Origin: VBDM01 sp035499735
GTDB lineage: Bacteria > Pseudomonadota > Gammaproteobacteria > Burkholderiales > SG8-39
Assembly: GCA_035499735.1 (NCBI GenBank)
Contig: DATJYC010000033.1
Location: forward strand, 1-64,000
Reading direction: 5' to 3'
DNA length: 64,000 nt
The notes under the pieces are model-generated. The model did not search any database. It had not been told where the DNA came from and worked only from the letters and a program-made list of their open reading frames with translations. Positions 35,664 to 44,047 of the stretch are shown one piece after another (position 1 is the stretch's first letter; each line of letters begins with the position of its first letter). A program made the translations under genes and the position numbers.

Positions 35664-35690
35664 TTAGCACTCTAATCTCGAGAGTGCTAA
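35664..35690 (+). promoter_or_regulatory. CIRCE operator (HrcA-binding inverted repeat) upstream of rpoH
   Basis: TTAGCACTC (35664-35672), a nine-base spacer and GAGTGCTAA (35682-35690) exactly match the CIRCE consensus TTAGCACTC-N9-GAGTGCTAA. CIRCE is the operator of the heat-shock repressor HrcA. It sits 22 bases before the rpoH start. A TCTAAT that could serve as a -10 element (35671-35676) lies within it, so HrcA binding would block transcription. The paired -35 is weak. Confidence 0.93.
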
Positions 35691-35712
35691 CATAGGGAGG
35701 CTTAGGAGACGA

Positions 35713-36564
35713 ATGACAACTGCCATGACGAACGCCATGACTTTGCCGGTCCCGGTTGGGAGCTTGGAGAGCTACATCCACGCAGTCAACCGCTTCCCGA
35801 TTCTTTCGCCCGAACAGGAGCTGCAGTTCGCCCGCAAGTTCAGGGCGGACCAGGACGTCGAGGCCGCACGGCAGCTCGTGCTGTCGCACCTGCGCGTTGT
35901 CGTCTCGATCGCCCGCGGCTACATGGGCTACGGCTTGCCGTACGGGGACCTGATCCAGGAAGGCAACATCGGCCTGATGAAGGCTGTGAAGCGCTTCGAT
36001 CCCGAGCGCGGCGTGCGGCTGGTGTCGTTCGCCGTTCACTGGATACGTGCAGAGATACACGAGTTCGTCCTGCGCAACTGGCGCATGGTGAAGGTCGCGA
36101 CCACGAAGGCGCAGCGCAAGCTGTTCTTCAACCTCCGCAGCATGAAGCCATCCCTCGACCCGCTGACGCGGTCCGAGATCGGTTCGGTCGCCAGGCAGCT
36201 CAAGGTCAAACCCGAAGAGGTCGCGGAGATGGAAATGCGGCTCGCAGGCCAGGAGATCGCCCTCGAGCCTTCCGGCGACGAGGAGGACTCCTTCGCCCCC
36301 ATCGCCTATCTCGCGGATCGGTCACCGGAGCCCTCGGAGCTCGTCGAAGCGAGGCAGGAGGAGGAGCTGCGCGTGCGCGGCCTGGAGAATGCGCTCGCCA
36401 GTCTCGATCCGCGTAGCCGCCGCATCATCGAAACGCGCTGGCTGCGTGAGAAGAACCCGGCGACCCTCCACGATCTCGCCGGCGAGTTCAAGGTGTCTGC
36501 CGAGCGGATCCGGCAGATCGAGGCAAAGGCCCTGGAGAAGATGAAGGGCCTGGTCGCCCGCTGA
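35713..36564 (+). CDS. rpoH: Heat-shock sigma factor RpoH (sigma32)
   Basis: 283 residues. Region 2 contains DLIQEGNIGLMKAVKRFDPERG and the -10 contact helix FAVHWIRAEIHEFVLRNW. The diagnostic RpoH box QRKLFFNLR spans 134-142. Region 4 ends AERIRQIEAKALEKMK. RpoH directs chaperone and protease genes. It follows ftsX, as in E. coli, but with its own CIRCE-bearing leader. Start choice: an AGGAGA-like site precedes the ATG at 35713; Met5 and Met9 are alternatives. A strong terminator follows. Confidence 0.97.
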   Translation: MTTAMTNAMTLPVPVGSLESYIHAVNRFPILSPEQELQFARKFRADQDVEAARQLVLSHLRVVVSIARGYMGYGLPYGDLIQEGNIGLMKAVKRFDPERGVRLVSFAVHWIRAEIHEFVLRNWRMVKVATTKAQRKLFFNLRSMKPSLDPLTRSEIGSVARQLKVKPEEVAEMEMRLAGQEIALEPSGDEEDSFAPIAYLADRSPEPSELVEARQEEELRVRGLENALASLDPRSRRIIETRWLREKNPATLHDLAGEFKVSAERIRQIEAKALEKMKGLVAR

Positions 36565-36583
36565 ACGCGCTCTCGACTTCACG

Positions 36584-36610
36584 AAAAGCCGCGCGTGCCG
36601 CGGCTTTTTT
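36584..36610 (+). terminator. Rho-independent terminator after rpoH
   Basis: AAAAGCCGCG (36584-36593) pairs with CGCGGCTTTT (36599-36608) around a five-base loop, followed by further T. It is a classic terminator 20 bases past the rpoH stop. It is nearly symmetrical and could also serve the converging diguanylate cyclase gene. Confidence 0.92.
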
Positions 36611-36619
36611 GTTGCCGGT

Positions 36620-37561
36620 TCAGCTTCCCGCAGCCAAGACGTAGCGGTTGCGGCCCTGCTGCTTGGCCTGGTAGAGCGCCTGATCCGCCAGCTCGATGAT
36701 CCCTTCCGGAGGGGTTTCGCTCCCTGGAATCAGGGACGCGATGCCTTGGCTGAGGGAGATCACCTTGCCTGTCCCCGAGCGCATATGGGGAATCGCCATC
36801 TGCTCGATCGCTAGGACGAGCGACTTGGCCACATCCACCGCCCCTTCGGTATTGGTCATCGGCAGAATCATCGCGAATTCCTCTCCGCCGTAGCGGGCGA
36901 CGAGGTCCGCCGGGCGCCTCCCTATGGCCTTCATCGCGGAAGCGACCTGTCTCAGGCAGTCGTCGCCGGCCTGATGGCCGTAGCAATCGTTGTATGCCTT
37001 GAAGTCATCGACATCGACCAGGATCAGGGACAAGGGCTGCCGCTCGCGAGAGGCGCGCCTCACTTCGGCGAGGAGATAGGCGTCGAAATGGCGCCGGTTG
37101 GCAATCCCCGTGAGGCCGTCCTGGCGCGACAGGTTCTCCAGCTCCCGGTTCGCGGCTGCGAGCTCGCGCGAGGTCTCGAGCAGCTTCAGTCGGGTCGCTT
37201 CGATCCTCTGAAGCGCCCGGATCTTGGCGTTCAGCACGACGAAGCTCACCGGTTTAACGAGATAGTCGTCGCCGCCGGCCTCGATAGCCCGGTCGAGGTC
37301 CTGGTCGGCCTCGCGGGAGCTCAAGAAGATGATCGGCACCCATTCGTCGGGCCGGATCCGTCTCATCTCTCGCGCCGCGTCGTAGCCGTCCATGACAGGC
37401 ATCACCACATCGATCAGCACGACGTCCGGCTTGTCCTGCCGGTAGATCTCGAGGGCCTGGCTTCCGTTCTCGGCCTCGATCACGGAGTGCTTCATCTTCT
37501 CCACCAGCCCGCGAAGCGCCACACGTATCGTTGGAGAGTCGTCAACAATCAGGACCTTCAT
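36620..37561 (-). CDS. Response regulator diguanylate cyclase (REC-GGDEF)
   Basis: 313 residues. The receiver domain (1-120) has Asp7/Asp8, phospho-acceptor Asp51 and Lys103. After a coiled linker (about 120-145) the GGDEF domain carries an intact GGEEF (225-229). Five residues before it is RPAD (216-219), the RxxD product-inhibition I-site. It should make cyclic di-GMP when phosphorylated and be feedback-inhibited. No histidine kinase gene is adjacent. It converges on rpoH and is separated from the SCO gene by 65 bases. Confidence 0.94.
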   Translation of the reverse strand: MKVLIVDDSPTIRVALRGLVEKMKHSVIEAENGSQALEIYRQDKPDVVLIDVVMPVMDGYDAAREMRRIRPDEWVPIIFLSSREADQDLDRAIEAGGDDYLVKPVSFVVLNAKIRALQRIEATRLKLLETSRELAAANRELENLSRQDGLTGIANRRHFDAYLLAEVRRASRERQPLSLILVDVDDFKAYNDCYGHQAGDDCLRQVASAMKAIGRRPADLVARYGGEEFAMILPMTNTEGAVDVAKSLVLAIEQMAIPHMRSGTGKVISLSQGIASLIPGSETPPEGIIELADQALYQAKQQGRNRYVLAAGS

Positions 37562-37626
37562 GTCTCCGCTGCCCCCCTGCGCACGGAATGCCTAAGAATA
37601 CAACGGTTCCCGGCGAATCGATCTCT

Positions 37627-38220
37627 TCAGCTCTTGGCGCCCAGCAGTATCCTCAGATCGGCAACGAGGTTCGAGACGTTTCCGGGGCGAACGAGCAGGC
37701 GCAGATGCCCCTGCGGATCGAACACGTAGCTCCCCGAGCTGTGATCGACCGTGTAGCTGTCGGGCGTTTTCCCCGGCGCCTTCTGGTAGAAGACCTTAAA
37801 TTCCTTCGCGACACGGGCGGTCTCGGCCGCGTCGCCGTACAGGCCGAGGAAGCTCGGATCGAAAGCCGGAACGTAGTTCGCGAGCAGCTCTCTCGTATCC
37901 CGTTCAGGATCGACCGTGACGAACAGAACCTGCACGCGCTTGCCGTCGTCCCCGAGCTGCTCTCTCGCGACCTTCAGCTCGGCGAGCGTCGTCGGACAAA
38001 CGTCCGGACAATGCGTGTAGCCGAAGAACACGACGACGACCTTGCCGCGGAAGTCCGCCAGGGTGCGCGTCTTTCCAGTGTGATCCGTGAGCGTCAATTC
38101 CTTTCCGTAGTCGGCCCCCGTGATATCGGTGTTCTTGAACGACGGGCCCGAGCCGGTGCAGCCGCTGAGCGCCGCAGCGGCAAGTGCCAAGCCGAGCCAA
38201 GAGCGTACGATATCGATCAA
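37627..38220 (-). CDS. SCO1/SenC-family copper chaperone (lipoprotein)
   Basis: 197 residues from a TTG at 38220 that overlaps the ctaB stop (TTGA). Lipobox LSGC makes Cys21 the lipid anchor. The thioredoxin fold has the copper motif CPDVC (Cys71, Cys75) and the distal ligand His160 (TVDHSS). SCO proteins deliver copper to the CuA site of cytochrome oxidase subunit II or reduce its cysteines. It is the last gene of the oxidase cluster. Confidence 0.92.
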   Translation of the reverse strand: MIDIVRSWLGLALAAAALSGCTGSGPSFKNTDITGADYGKELTLTDHTGKTRTLADFRGKVVVVFFGYTHCPDVCPTTLAELKVAREQLGDDGKRVQVLFVTVDPERDTRELLANYVPAFDPSFLGLYGDAAETARVAKEFKVFYQKAPGKTPDSYTVDHSSGSYVFDPQGHLRLLVRPGNVSNLVADLRILLGAKS

Positions 38221-39104
38221 GGGAAGGAATAGTGATCGACCAGCAGCGCGGCAAAGAGCAGCGCCAGATAGGCGATCGAATAGCGGAATGTGCGCCGCGC
38301 GAGCGCGTCGCTGTAGCTGATGTAGAGCCGGACGGCGTAGCCTACGAACACTCCGTTCAGCGCCAGAGCGGCCGCGAGATAGATCCAGCCGCTCATCCCG
38401 TAGGCGAAAGGCAAGAGCGCCGAGGCGAAGAGCACGAGCGTGTAGAGCAGGACGTACAGCCGGGTGAAGCGCTGGCCGTGCGTGACCGGCAGCATGGGTA
38501 GCCCGGCTCTGGCGAAATCCTCGGTCCGGTAGAGAGCCAGAGCCCAGAAATGCGGCGGAGTCCATGCAAAAATGATGAGGAACAGGAGCAGGGCCTCGGG
38601 TGCGACGTCCCCCGTGACCGCCGCCCAGCCTAGCACCGGCGGCATCGCGCCCGACGCCCCGCCGATGACGATGTTTTGGGGCGTCGAAGGCTTGAGCAGC
38701 ACCGTGTAGACCACGGCGTAGCCGATGAATGTGCCGAAGGTCAGCCACATGGTGAGCGGGTTCACCAGCACGTACAGCATCCACAAGCCGGCGCCGCCGA
38801 TCGCGGCGGCGAAGGCGAGGGTCTGTCGCGACGTGAGCTCCCCGCGCGGCAGCGGCCTGCCCCGCGTGCGGCTCATGACCGAGTCGGTCTTCTGCTCGAC
38901 CAGGCAATTTACGGCTGCGGCGGATCCTGCGACCAGCCAGATTCCGGCGACCGCGGCGAGCAGCAGCCCGGGCGGTACCATGCCCGGTGTCGCGAGGAAC
39001 ATGCCGATCGCCGCGCAGAACACGATCAGCGACACTACCCGCGGCTTGGTCAGGCCGACGAACTGCCTGAGGCGCAGGCCCGAAACGGTCAGAACGAACT
39101 GCAT
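38217..39104 (-). CDS. ctaB: Protoheme IX farnesyltransferase (heme O synthase)
   Basis: 295 residues with about nine transmembrane helices from the ATG at 39104. The prenyltransferase motif NCLVEQKTDSVMSRTRGRPLP (about 87-107) and the second acidic loop ALYRTEDFARAGLPMLP (about 191-207) are present. It farnesylates heme b to heme O, the precursor of heme A of the oxidase encoded upstream. No ctaA (heme A synthase) is visible in the window. The stop overlaps the SCO start. Confidence 0.95.
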   Translation of the reverse strand: MQFVLTVSGLRLRQFVGLTKPRVVSLIVFCAAIGMFLATPGMVPPGLLLAAVAGIWLVAGSAAAVNCLVEQKTDSVMSRTRGRPLPRGELTSRQTLAFAAAIGGAGLWMLYVLVNPLTMWLTFGTFIGYAVVYTVLLKPSTPQNIVIGGASGAMPPVLGWAAVTGDVAPEALLLFLIIFAWTPPHFWALALYRTEDFARAGLPMLPVTHGQRFTRLYVLLYTLVLFASALLPFAYGMSGWIYLAAALALNGVFVGYAVRLYISYSDALARRTFRYSIAYLALLFAALLVDHYSFP

Positions 39105-39127
39105 GGCTGAAATCTTATCATCACGCT

Positions 39128-39736
39128 CTATCCGATTCGCGAGGCTCCGAGAAGGCGCACGAGGTCTCTCAGCATTCTGCGTCCGTCCGGTTCCGCCGAA
39201 AAGCGCAGCATTACGCTGCCGCGGGGATCGACGAGGTAGATGTACGCGGCCGGATTCCCCGGCGCAGGCAGATCCGCGAGCAGCGCTCCGGGCACACGCG
39301 CCACCACGAGTCCCTCGTGCTCGCCCAGAAGCGCGGAGTCCGGGTTTGCGGCGTCGGAGAGCAGCCACACACGAGCGATTCTGTCCGCGTCCTTCCCCAG
39401 GCCGAGGCGTGCTTGCCGCATGTACACGAGCTTCCCGCGGCAAGCGCCGCCGCAGGCGGCGGAGTCGACCTGAAGCAGCACCCATTTACCGCGAAGCTGG
39501 GAGAGGCGGAACGATTCCCCATCGAGGCGGCGAAGCTCAGGATCAGCAAGCGCGCGCGGCTCGATCAGCTCCCCGTAGTTCGTCCGCGACTGCGGAGGCC
39601 AGACGAAATAGGCCAGCCACGCCGCCACCGTCGGCGCCGCGCACAACGCGAGAATCACCAGGGCGACTCGCCGGCCGCGCCGGCGCTGCTCATCCCCCGG
39701 CACCGGAGCGGTTTCGCTTGAAGCCGAGAACGACAT
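39128..39736 (-). CDS. Membrane-anchored thioredoxin-like protein with a CxxxC motif
   Basis: 202 residues with one N-terminal transmembrane helix (about 23-46) and a periplasmic domain containing LRGKWVLLQVDSAACGGAC. Cys95 and Cys99 form a CxxxC pair like SCO proteins, but the flanking residues (GGA) differ and I see no clear equivalent of the SCO distal His. Similar proteins occur between SURF1 and ctaA/ctaB in many betaproteobacteria and are annotated as hypothetical or cytochrome oxidase-associated. A copper or thiol role in oxidase assembly is likely but unproven. It starts 47 bases inside the end of the SURF1 gene. Confidence 0.75.
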   Translation of the reverse strand: MSFSASSETAPVPGDEQRRRGRRVALVILALCAAPTVAAWLAYFVWPPQSRTNYGELIEPRALADPELRRLDGESFRLSQLRGKWVLLQVDSAACGGACRGKLVYMRQARLGLGKDADRIARVWLLSDAANPDSALLGEHEGLVVARVPGALLADLPAPGNPAAYIYLVDPRGSVMLRFSAEPDGRRMLRDLVRLLGASRIG

Positions 39737-40421
39737 AGAGCGTCGCGGCGAGCGCCGCGAATGAATACCATTGCAGAGCGTAGCTGCGATGCCGCTCGAC
39801 TCCCGTATCGGAGCGCTCCCAGGCCCTAACGAGGCCGTCGTTGGCCTCGCTCGTCTGCTCGATTACGAACGGCTGGAGGGTGATCCCCAGGTTCTTTTCC
39901 TCGCGCGAGAGGACGAGGTTCTGGCGCAGCCTGCCGGAAGCGACCTCCGGCGCGAGCTCGAGAAACCGGGCGCTGGGAACGACCGCCAGGCCCTCGATGG
40001 TCTGGACGCCTGCGGGCGTGGGCACGTCGGGCAGCCTGGAGCGGTCGCCTGCCGCGATCCAGCCCCGAACGATGAGCACGTGCGTGCCGCCGCCTTCGGG
40101 CCTGAGCGGCGTGACCACCTGGTACCCAGCCGAGCCGTGCAGCACCTTGTTGTCCAAAAAGAGGGTGTCGCGGGCGATTAAAACGCCGCGTGCGGCAACG
40201 CGGCGGCGCTCGAAGGGGGCAGCTTCCGCCCGCGCGGAGGGCACCTGAAGGACCGGCCCCCGCGTTGCTTCATCCAGCATCCGGCCCGCCGCGAGCTTTT
40301 CCTCGGCGCGCCGCGTCTGCCAGTCGCCTAGAGCAATCGTCGACGCGATGAATGCCGTCGCGGCAAGCGTCGGCACCCACCCCGGGCGGAAAGTTCGGCC
40401 TGCAAGCCTGATCCCGATCAT
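39690..40421 (-). CDS. SURF1-family oxidase assembly protein
   Basis: 243 residues from the ATG at 40421; an ATG eight codons upstream (40445) is possible. The family topology is present: a helix at about 15-33, a periplasmic loop, and a terminal helix near 218-236. LGDWQTRRAEEK near 32, LFLDNKVLHGSAGYQVVTPL and VLIVRGWIAAGDRS are SURF1 hallmarks, and RHRSYALQWYSFA precedes the last helix. SURF1 helps insert heme A into subunit I. Confidence 0.9.
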   Translation of the reverse strand: MIGIRLAGRTFRPGWVPTLAATAFIASTIALGDWQTRRAEEKLAAGRMLDEATRGPVLQVPSARAEAAPFERRRVAARGVLIARDTLFLDNKVLHGSAGYQVVTPLRPEGGGTHVLIVRGWIAAGDRSRLPDVPTPAGVQTIEGLAVVPSARFLELAPEVASGRLRQNLVLSREEKNLGITLQPFVIEQTSEANDGLVRAWERSDTGVERHRSYALQWYSFAALAATLYVVLGFKRNRSGAGG

Positions 40422-40471
40422 GACGCCAGATGGATTGGAGTACACTCATCGCAGCCCGTTCCCGCATCCGC

Positions 40472-40669
40472 ATGAAAATCGTCGTCATCCTGATCTTCAT
40501 CGCGATCCTCGCGAGCCTGGGATCGGCCCTGTTCTTCCTGGTGCGCGATCGCGGCCAGTCCAAGCGGACCGTGAAGGCCCTGGCGATGCGAGTCGGACTT
40601 TCGCTCGGCCTATTCCTGCTGCTGATGGCGGGCTACTACTTCGGGCTCATTCCCGGCAAGATCACATAG
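40472..40669 (+). CDS. Twin-transmembrane DUF2909 protein
   Basis: 65 residues from the ATG at 40472 with two hydrophobic helices (about 2-22 and 40-59) joined by a basic loop (RDRGQSKRTVKALAMR). This small family is found inside cytochrome oxidase clusters of beta- and gammaproteobacteria, usually next to SURF1 and subunit III, and opposite in direction as here. The function is unknown; association with oxidase assembly is inferred from position. Confidence 0.82.
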   Translation: MKIVVILIFIAILASLGSALFFLVRDRGQSKRTVKALAMRVGLSLGLFLLLMAGYYFGLIPGKIT

Positions 40670-40688
40670 GCTGCTGCGCGCCGCGCGT

Positions 40689-41543
40689 CTATAGCCAGTA
40701 GACGAAGATGAACAGCCCAAGCCAGACGACGTCGACGAAGTGCCAGTACCAGGCCACCGCCTCGAAGGCGAAGTGGTGCTCCGGCTTGAAGTGCCCCGCG
40801 AGGCAGCGCGCCAGGATCACGCTCAACATGAGGGCGCCCATCGTCACGTGAAATCCGTGGAAGCCCGTGAGCATGAAGAACGTCGAGCCGTAGATGCCTG
40901 TCGTGAGCTTTAGATTGAGCTCGGAGTAGGCGTGGCCGTACTCGAACGCCTGGAATCCTAGGAAGGTTACGCCCAGCGCGATGGTGAAGAACATGAACAA
41001 AGCTAGCTGCCCGCGCTTGTTCTCCTTCAGCGCCCAGTGGGCGATCGTTACCGTCACGCCCGAGGACAGGAGCAGCAGTGTGTTGATCGCGGGAATCCCC
41101 CAAGCCGCCATGGGCGTGAACGGATCCTTGAAATTCGGACCGGCGGAGGGCCAGTGCGGCGCGAAATCCGGCCACAGCAGCTTGTTATCCAGGCTCCCCA
41201 GGTCGGGCATGGCGAGCTGGCGCGCGTAGTAGAGCGCGCCGAAAAAAGCTGCGAAGAACATCACCTCGGAGAAGATGAACCAGCTCATTCCCCAGCGGAA
41301 CGACACGTCTTCCCAGCGCCCGTACTTGCCGCCCTCGGACTCGCGGATCACGTCGCCGAACCAGCGCACCATCATGAACACCAGGATCGCGAGGCCGAGC
41401 AGCACGAGCCAGCGCCCCGGCTCCCAGCCGTTGAACCAGCTCGCGGCTCCGGTCGCCATGCAGAACAGGGCGCCCGACCCGAAGATCATCCAGTGCGACG
41501 GGTTCGGAACATAGTAGTGCTGGTGCTGAGCGTGGTCGCTCAT
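40689..41543 (-). CDS. ctaE: Cytochrome c oxidase subunit III
   Basis: 284 residues with seven transmembrane helices. The conserved WYWHFVDVVWLGLFIFVYW ends the protein, and EVMFFAAFFGALYYAR and GFHGFHVTMGALM lie in the helices, with the invariant Glu in the first motif. Subunit III stabilises the oxidase and its proton uptake. It follows the DUF2970 gene in the operon. Confidence 0.96.
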   Translation of the reverse strand: MSDHAQHQHYYVPNPSHWMIFGSGALFCMATGAASWFNGWEPGRWLVLLGLAILVFMMVRWFGDVIRESEGGKYGRWEDVSFRWGMSWFIFSEVMFFAAFFGALYYARQLAMPDLGSLDNKLLWPDFAPHWPSAGPNFKDPFTPMAAWGIPAINTLLLLSSGVTVTIAHWALKENKRGQLALFMFFTIALGVTFLGFQAFEYGHAYSELNLKLTTGIYGSTFFMLTGFHGFHVTMGALMLSVILARCLAGHFKPEHHFAFEAVAWYWHFVDVVWLGLFIFVYWL

Positions 41544-41559
41544 CTTGCCTCTCCTTTGA

Positions 41560-41775
41560 TTACGCCGCCCGACTCATGATGAATTTCACCAGCAGTACCA
41601 GGCTCAATACGAAAATCGCTGCGCCGACCAGCCCCGCCACCACCACCTGCGCCGGCTTGATCTGCGCCAGGTCTTTTTCGTGCTCGTCGCGCCGGCGCAC
41701 ACCGAAGAACGACCAGAACACCGCCCTCGCGATCTGCAGCGGCGACGCGTTCTTGACCTGCGGCTCGGTCGCCAT
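41560..41775 (-). CDS. DUF2970 small membrane protein
   Basis: 71 residues from the ATG at 41775, with a cytoplasmic N-terminus (SPLQIARAVFWSFFGVRRR) and one transmembrane helix (about 44-66). Members occur between ctaG and ctaE in betaproteobacterial oxidase operons. No function is established; the short basic/aromatic motif before the helix is the conserved part. The stop of ctaG is five bases upstream. Confidence 0.82.
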   Translation of the reverse strand: MATEPQVKNASPLQIARAVFWSFFGVRRRDEHEKDLAQIKPAQVVVAGLVGAAIFVLSLVLLVKFIMSRAA

Positions 41776-41780
41776 CGTTC

Positions 41781-42329
41781 TCACCCCCGCCCGCCCTGCG
41801 CGCCGTTTACCTCGAAGAAGGTGTACGAGAGCGTCACGGTGTTGATTTCCCTCGGCAGCTTGGGGTCGATCAGGAAAACCACCGGCATCTTGCGTACCTC
41901 GCCCGGACCCAGTGTCTGCTGCTGGAAGCAGAAACACTCTATCTTCTTAAAATACAGCACGGCCTGCTGCGGCCCATAGCTGGGAACGGCCTGCCCGGTG
42001 ACGGGCCGGTCGAGCGTGTTGCGCACCTCGTAGAGTACCTGCGTCACTTCGCCGGGGTGCACCGACACGCTCGCCTGCAGCGGCTTGAAAGTCCAGGGCA
42101 GGCGCTGGGTGTTGGCGTCGAACTCGACGGATATGCTGCGCGCCGCATCGACTTGGGTGTTCTCGGCGGCGACCGCGTCCGGCTGGAACACGTTGCGGAT
42201 GCCCGTCACCTCGCAGATCTTCTCGTAGAAGGGCACGAGCGCGAATCCGAAGCCGAACATCGCCGCCGCGCACACCAGCAGCTTTCCCAACAGCTTCCGG
42301 TTGGCCCTCGCGCGCTCGTCGGGAGTCAT
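41781..42329 (-). CDS. ctaG: Cytochrome c oxidase assembly protein CtaG (Cox11)
   Basis: 182 residues with one N-terminal helix (about 14-34) and a periplasmic immunoglobulin-like domain. The copper motif CFCF (Cys132, Cys134) and the nearby PVVFLIDPKLP are conserved; VPFYEKICEVTG near 32-43 is the family start region. It inserts CuB into subunit I. It overlaps the small protein gene by four bases. Confidence 0.95.
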   Translation of the reverse strand: MTPDERARANRKLLGKLLVCAAAMFGFGFALVPFYEKICEVTGIRNVFQPDAVAAENTQVDAARSISVEFDANTQRLPWTFKPLQASVSVHPGEVTQVLYEVRNTLDRPVTGQAVPSYGPQQAVLYFKKIECFCFQQQTLGPGEVRKMPVVFLIDPKLPREINTVTLSYTFFEVNGAQGGRG

Positions 42330-42430
42330 TTGAGCAGGAAATACTTCAGCACGATGCCCAGGAAGAAAACGAGCGCGATCGAGCCCAGCACCAGCGCCGT
42401 CCTGAGGTTGTCCCGTTGCTGCTCGCGCAT
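42326..42430 (-). CDS. Small cytochrome oxidase assembly protein (single helix)
   Basis: 34 residues, ATG at 42430: a basic N-terminus (REQQRDNLRT) and one transmembrane helix (about 12-30). The start overlaps the ctaD stop by one base and the stop overlaps ctaG by four, so it is translationally coupled on both sides. Short proteins of this kind sit between ctaD and ctaG in many betaproteobacteria and are listed as cytochrome oxidase small assembly proteins. It is easily missed by gene finders because of its size. Confidence 0.8.
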   Translation of the reverse strand: MREQQRDNLRTALVLGSIALVFFLGIVLKYFLLK

Positions 42431-44019
42431 CACTTCACCACCGGCTGCTCGTGGAAGCTGTGGTACGGAGCCGGGCTCTCCAGATGAGTCCACTCGAGCG
42501 TGTCCGCCCCCTCCCAGGGCCTCGCGGCCGCCTTTTCTCCGCGCCCGAGCACGGTGACCTTGAGAATGATCCACAGGAACAGGATCTGGGAAAGCCCGAA
42601 GCCGAACGCGCCGATCGAGGCGATCTCGTTGAACCCGGCGAACTGCAGCGCGTAGTCCGGTATGCGGCGCGGCATGCCCGCGAGGCCGAGGAAGTGCATC
42701 GGGAAGAAAGTGATGTTGAAGAAGATCATCGACAGCCAGAAGTGCCATTTGCCGAGCTTCTCGTCGTACATCCTGCCGGTCCACTTCGGAACCCAGAAAT
42801 AGAATCCCGCGAAGAGCGAGAACAGCGACCCGGCGACAAGCACATAGTGGAAGTGCGCGACTACGTAGTAAGTGTCCTGCAGCTGGATGTCGATCGGCAT
42901 GATCGCGAGTACCAGGCCGGTGAACCCGCCCATGGTGAACACGAAGATGAAGCCGACGGCGAACAGCATCGGCGTCTCGAAGGTCATCGACCCCCGCCAC
43001 ATGGTGGCGAGCCAGTTGAATACCTTCACCCCGGTGGGCACCGCGATCAGCACGGTCGCATACATGAAGAACAGCACGCCCGCGGTGGGCATCCCGACGG
43101 TGAACATGTGGTGCGCCCATACGATGAACGAGAGGATCGCGATGGACGCGGTGGCATAGACCATCGACGAATACCCGAACAGGGGCTTCCGCGCGAACGC
43201 CGGGATCACCTGGCTGATGATGCCGAAGCCGGGCAGGATCATGATGTAGACCTCGGGGTGCCCGAAGAACCAGAAGATGTGCTGGAACATGACCGGGTCG
43301 CCGCCGCCCGCGGCGTTGAAGAACGAGGTGCCGAAGTGGCGGTCGGTCAGGACCATGGTCACCGCGCCCGCCAGCACGGGCATGACGGCGATCAGGAGGT
43401 ACGCGGTGATGAGCCAGGTCCACACGAACAGAGGCATCTTCATCAGCGTCATCCCCGGCGCGCGCATGTTGAGGATGGTCGTGATGATGTTGATCGAGCC
43501 CATTATCGAGGACGCGCCCATGATGTGCAGCGCGAAGATCCCCAGGTCCATCCCCGGGCCCATCTGCGTGGAAAGCGGCGCGTAGATCGTCCAGCCGGCG
43601 GCGACCGCGCCGCCGGGAACGAAGAAGGACGAGACCAGGAGCGTCGCGGCGACCGGGAGCAGCCAGAAGCTCCAGTTGTTCATGCGTGCGAACGCCATGT
43701 CAGGCGCACCGATCATCATCGGCACCTGCCAGTTCGCGAACCCGACGAAGGCCGGCATGATTGCGCCGAACACCATGATCAGGCCGTGCATCGACGTGAG
43801 CTGGTTGAAGAATTCCGGGTGCCAGAACTGCAGGCCGGGCTGGAACAGCTCCGCCCGGATGCCGAGCGCGAGGATCCCGCCGACCAGGAACATGGTGAAG
43901 CTGAACCAGAGGTAAAGCGTGCCGATGTCCTTGTGGTTGGTGGTCGTGATCCAGCGCATGATTCCCGAGGGATGGTGCTCGTGACCGTGCGCGTGGCCGT
44001 GATCGATAACTGCACTCAT
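42430..44019 (-). CDS. ctaD: Cytochrome c oxidase subunit I
   Basis: 529 residues with twelve transmembrane helices. MHGLIMVFGAIMP holds the heme a His, WFFGHPEVYIMILPGFG the CuB His and cross-linked Tyr region, SFIVWAHHMFTVG the two other CuB His, and VVAHFHYVLVAGS the heme ligands. The K and D channel residues appear as in aa3-type enzymes. It is the catalytic core of the terminal oxidase. Confidence 0.97.
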   Translation of the reverse strand: MSAVIDHGHAHGHEHHPSGIMRWITTTNHKDIGTLYLWFSFTMFLVGGILALGIRAELFQPGLQFWHPEFFNQLTSMHGLIMVFGAIMPAFVGFANWQVPMMIGAPDMAFARMNNWSFWLLPVAATLLVSSFFVPGGAVAAGWTIYAPLSTQMGPGMDLGIFALHIMGASSIMGSINIITTILNMRAPGMTLMKMPLFVWTWLITAYLLIAVMPVLAGAVTMVLTDRHFGTSFFNAAGGGDPVMFQHIFWFFGHPEVYIMILPGFGIISQVIPAFARKPLFGYSSMVYATASIAILSFIVWAHHMFTVGMPTAGVLFFMYATVLIAVPTGVKVFNWLATMWRGSMTFETPMLFAVGFIFVFTMGGFTGLVLAIMPIDIQLQDTYYVVAHFHYVLVAGSLFSLFAGFYFWVPKWTGRMYDEKLGKWHFWLSMIFFNITFFPMHFLGLAGMPRRIPDYALQFAGFNEIASIGAFGFGLSQILFLWIILKVTVLGRGEKAAARPWEGADTLEWTHLESPAPYHSFHEQPVVK

Positions 44020-44047
44020 GAGATGCTCCTAGAACTCGTTGTCCGTT

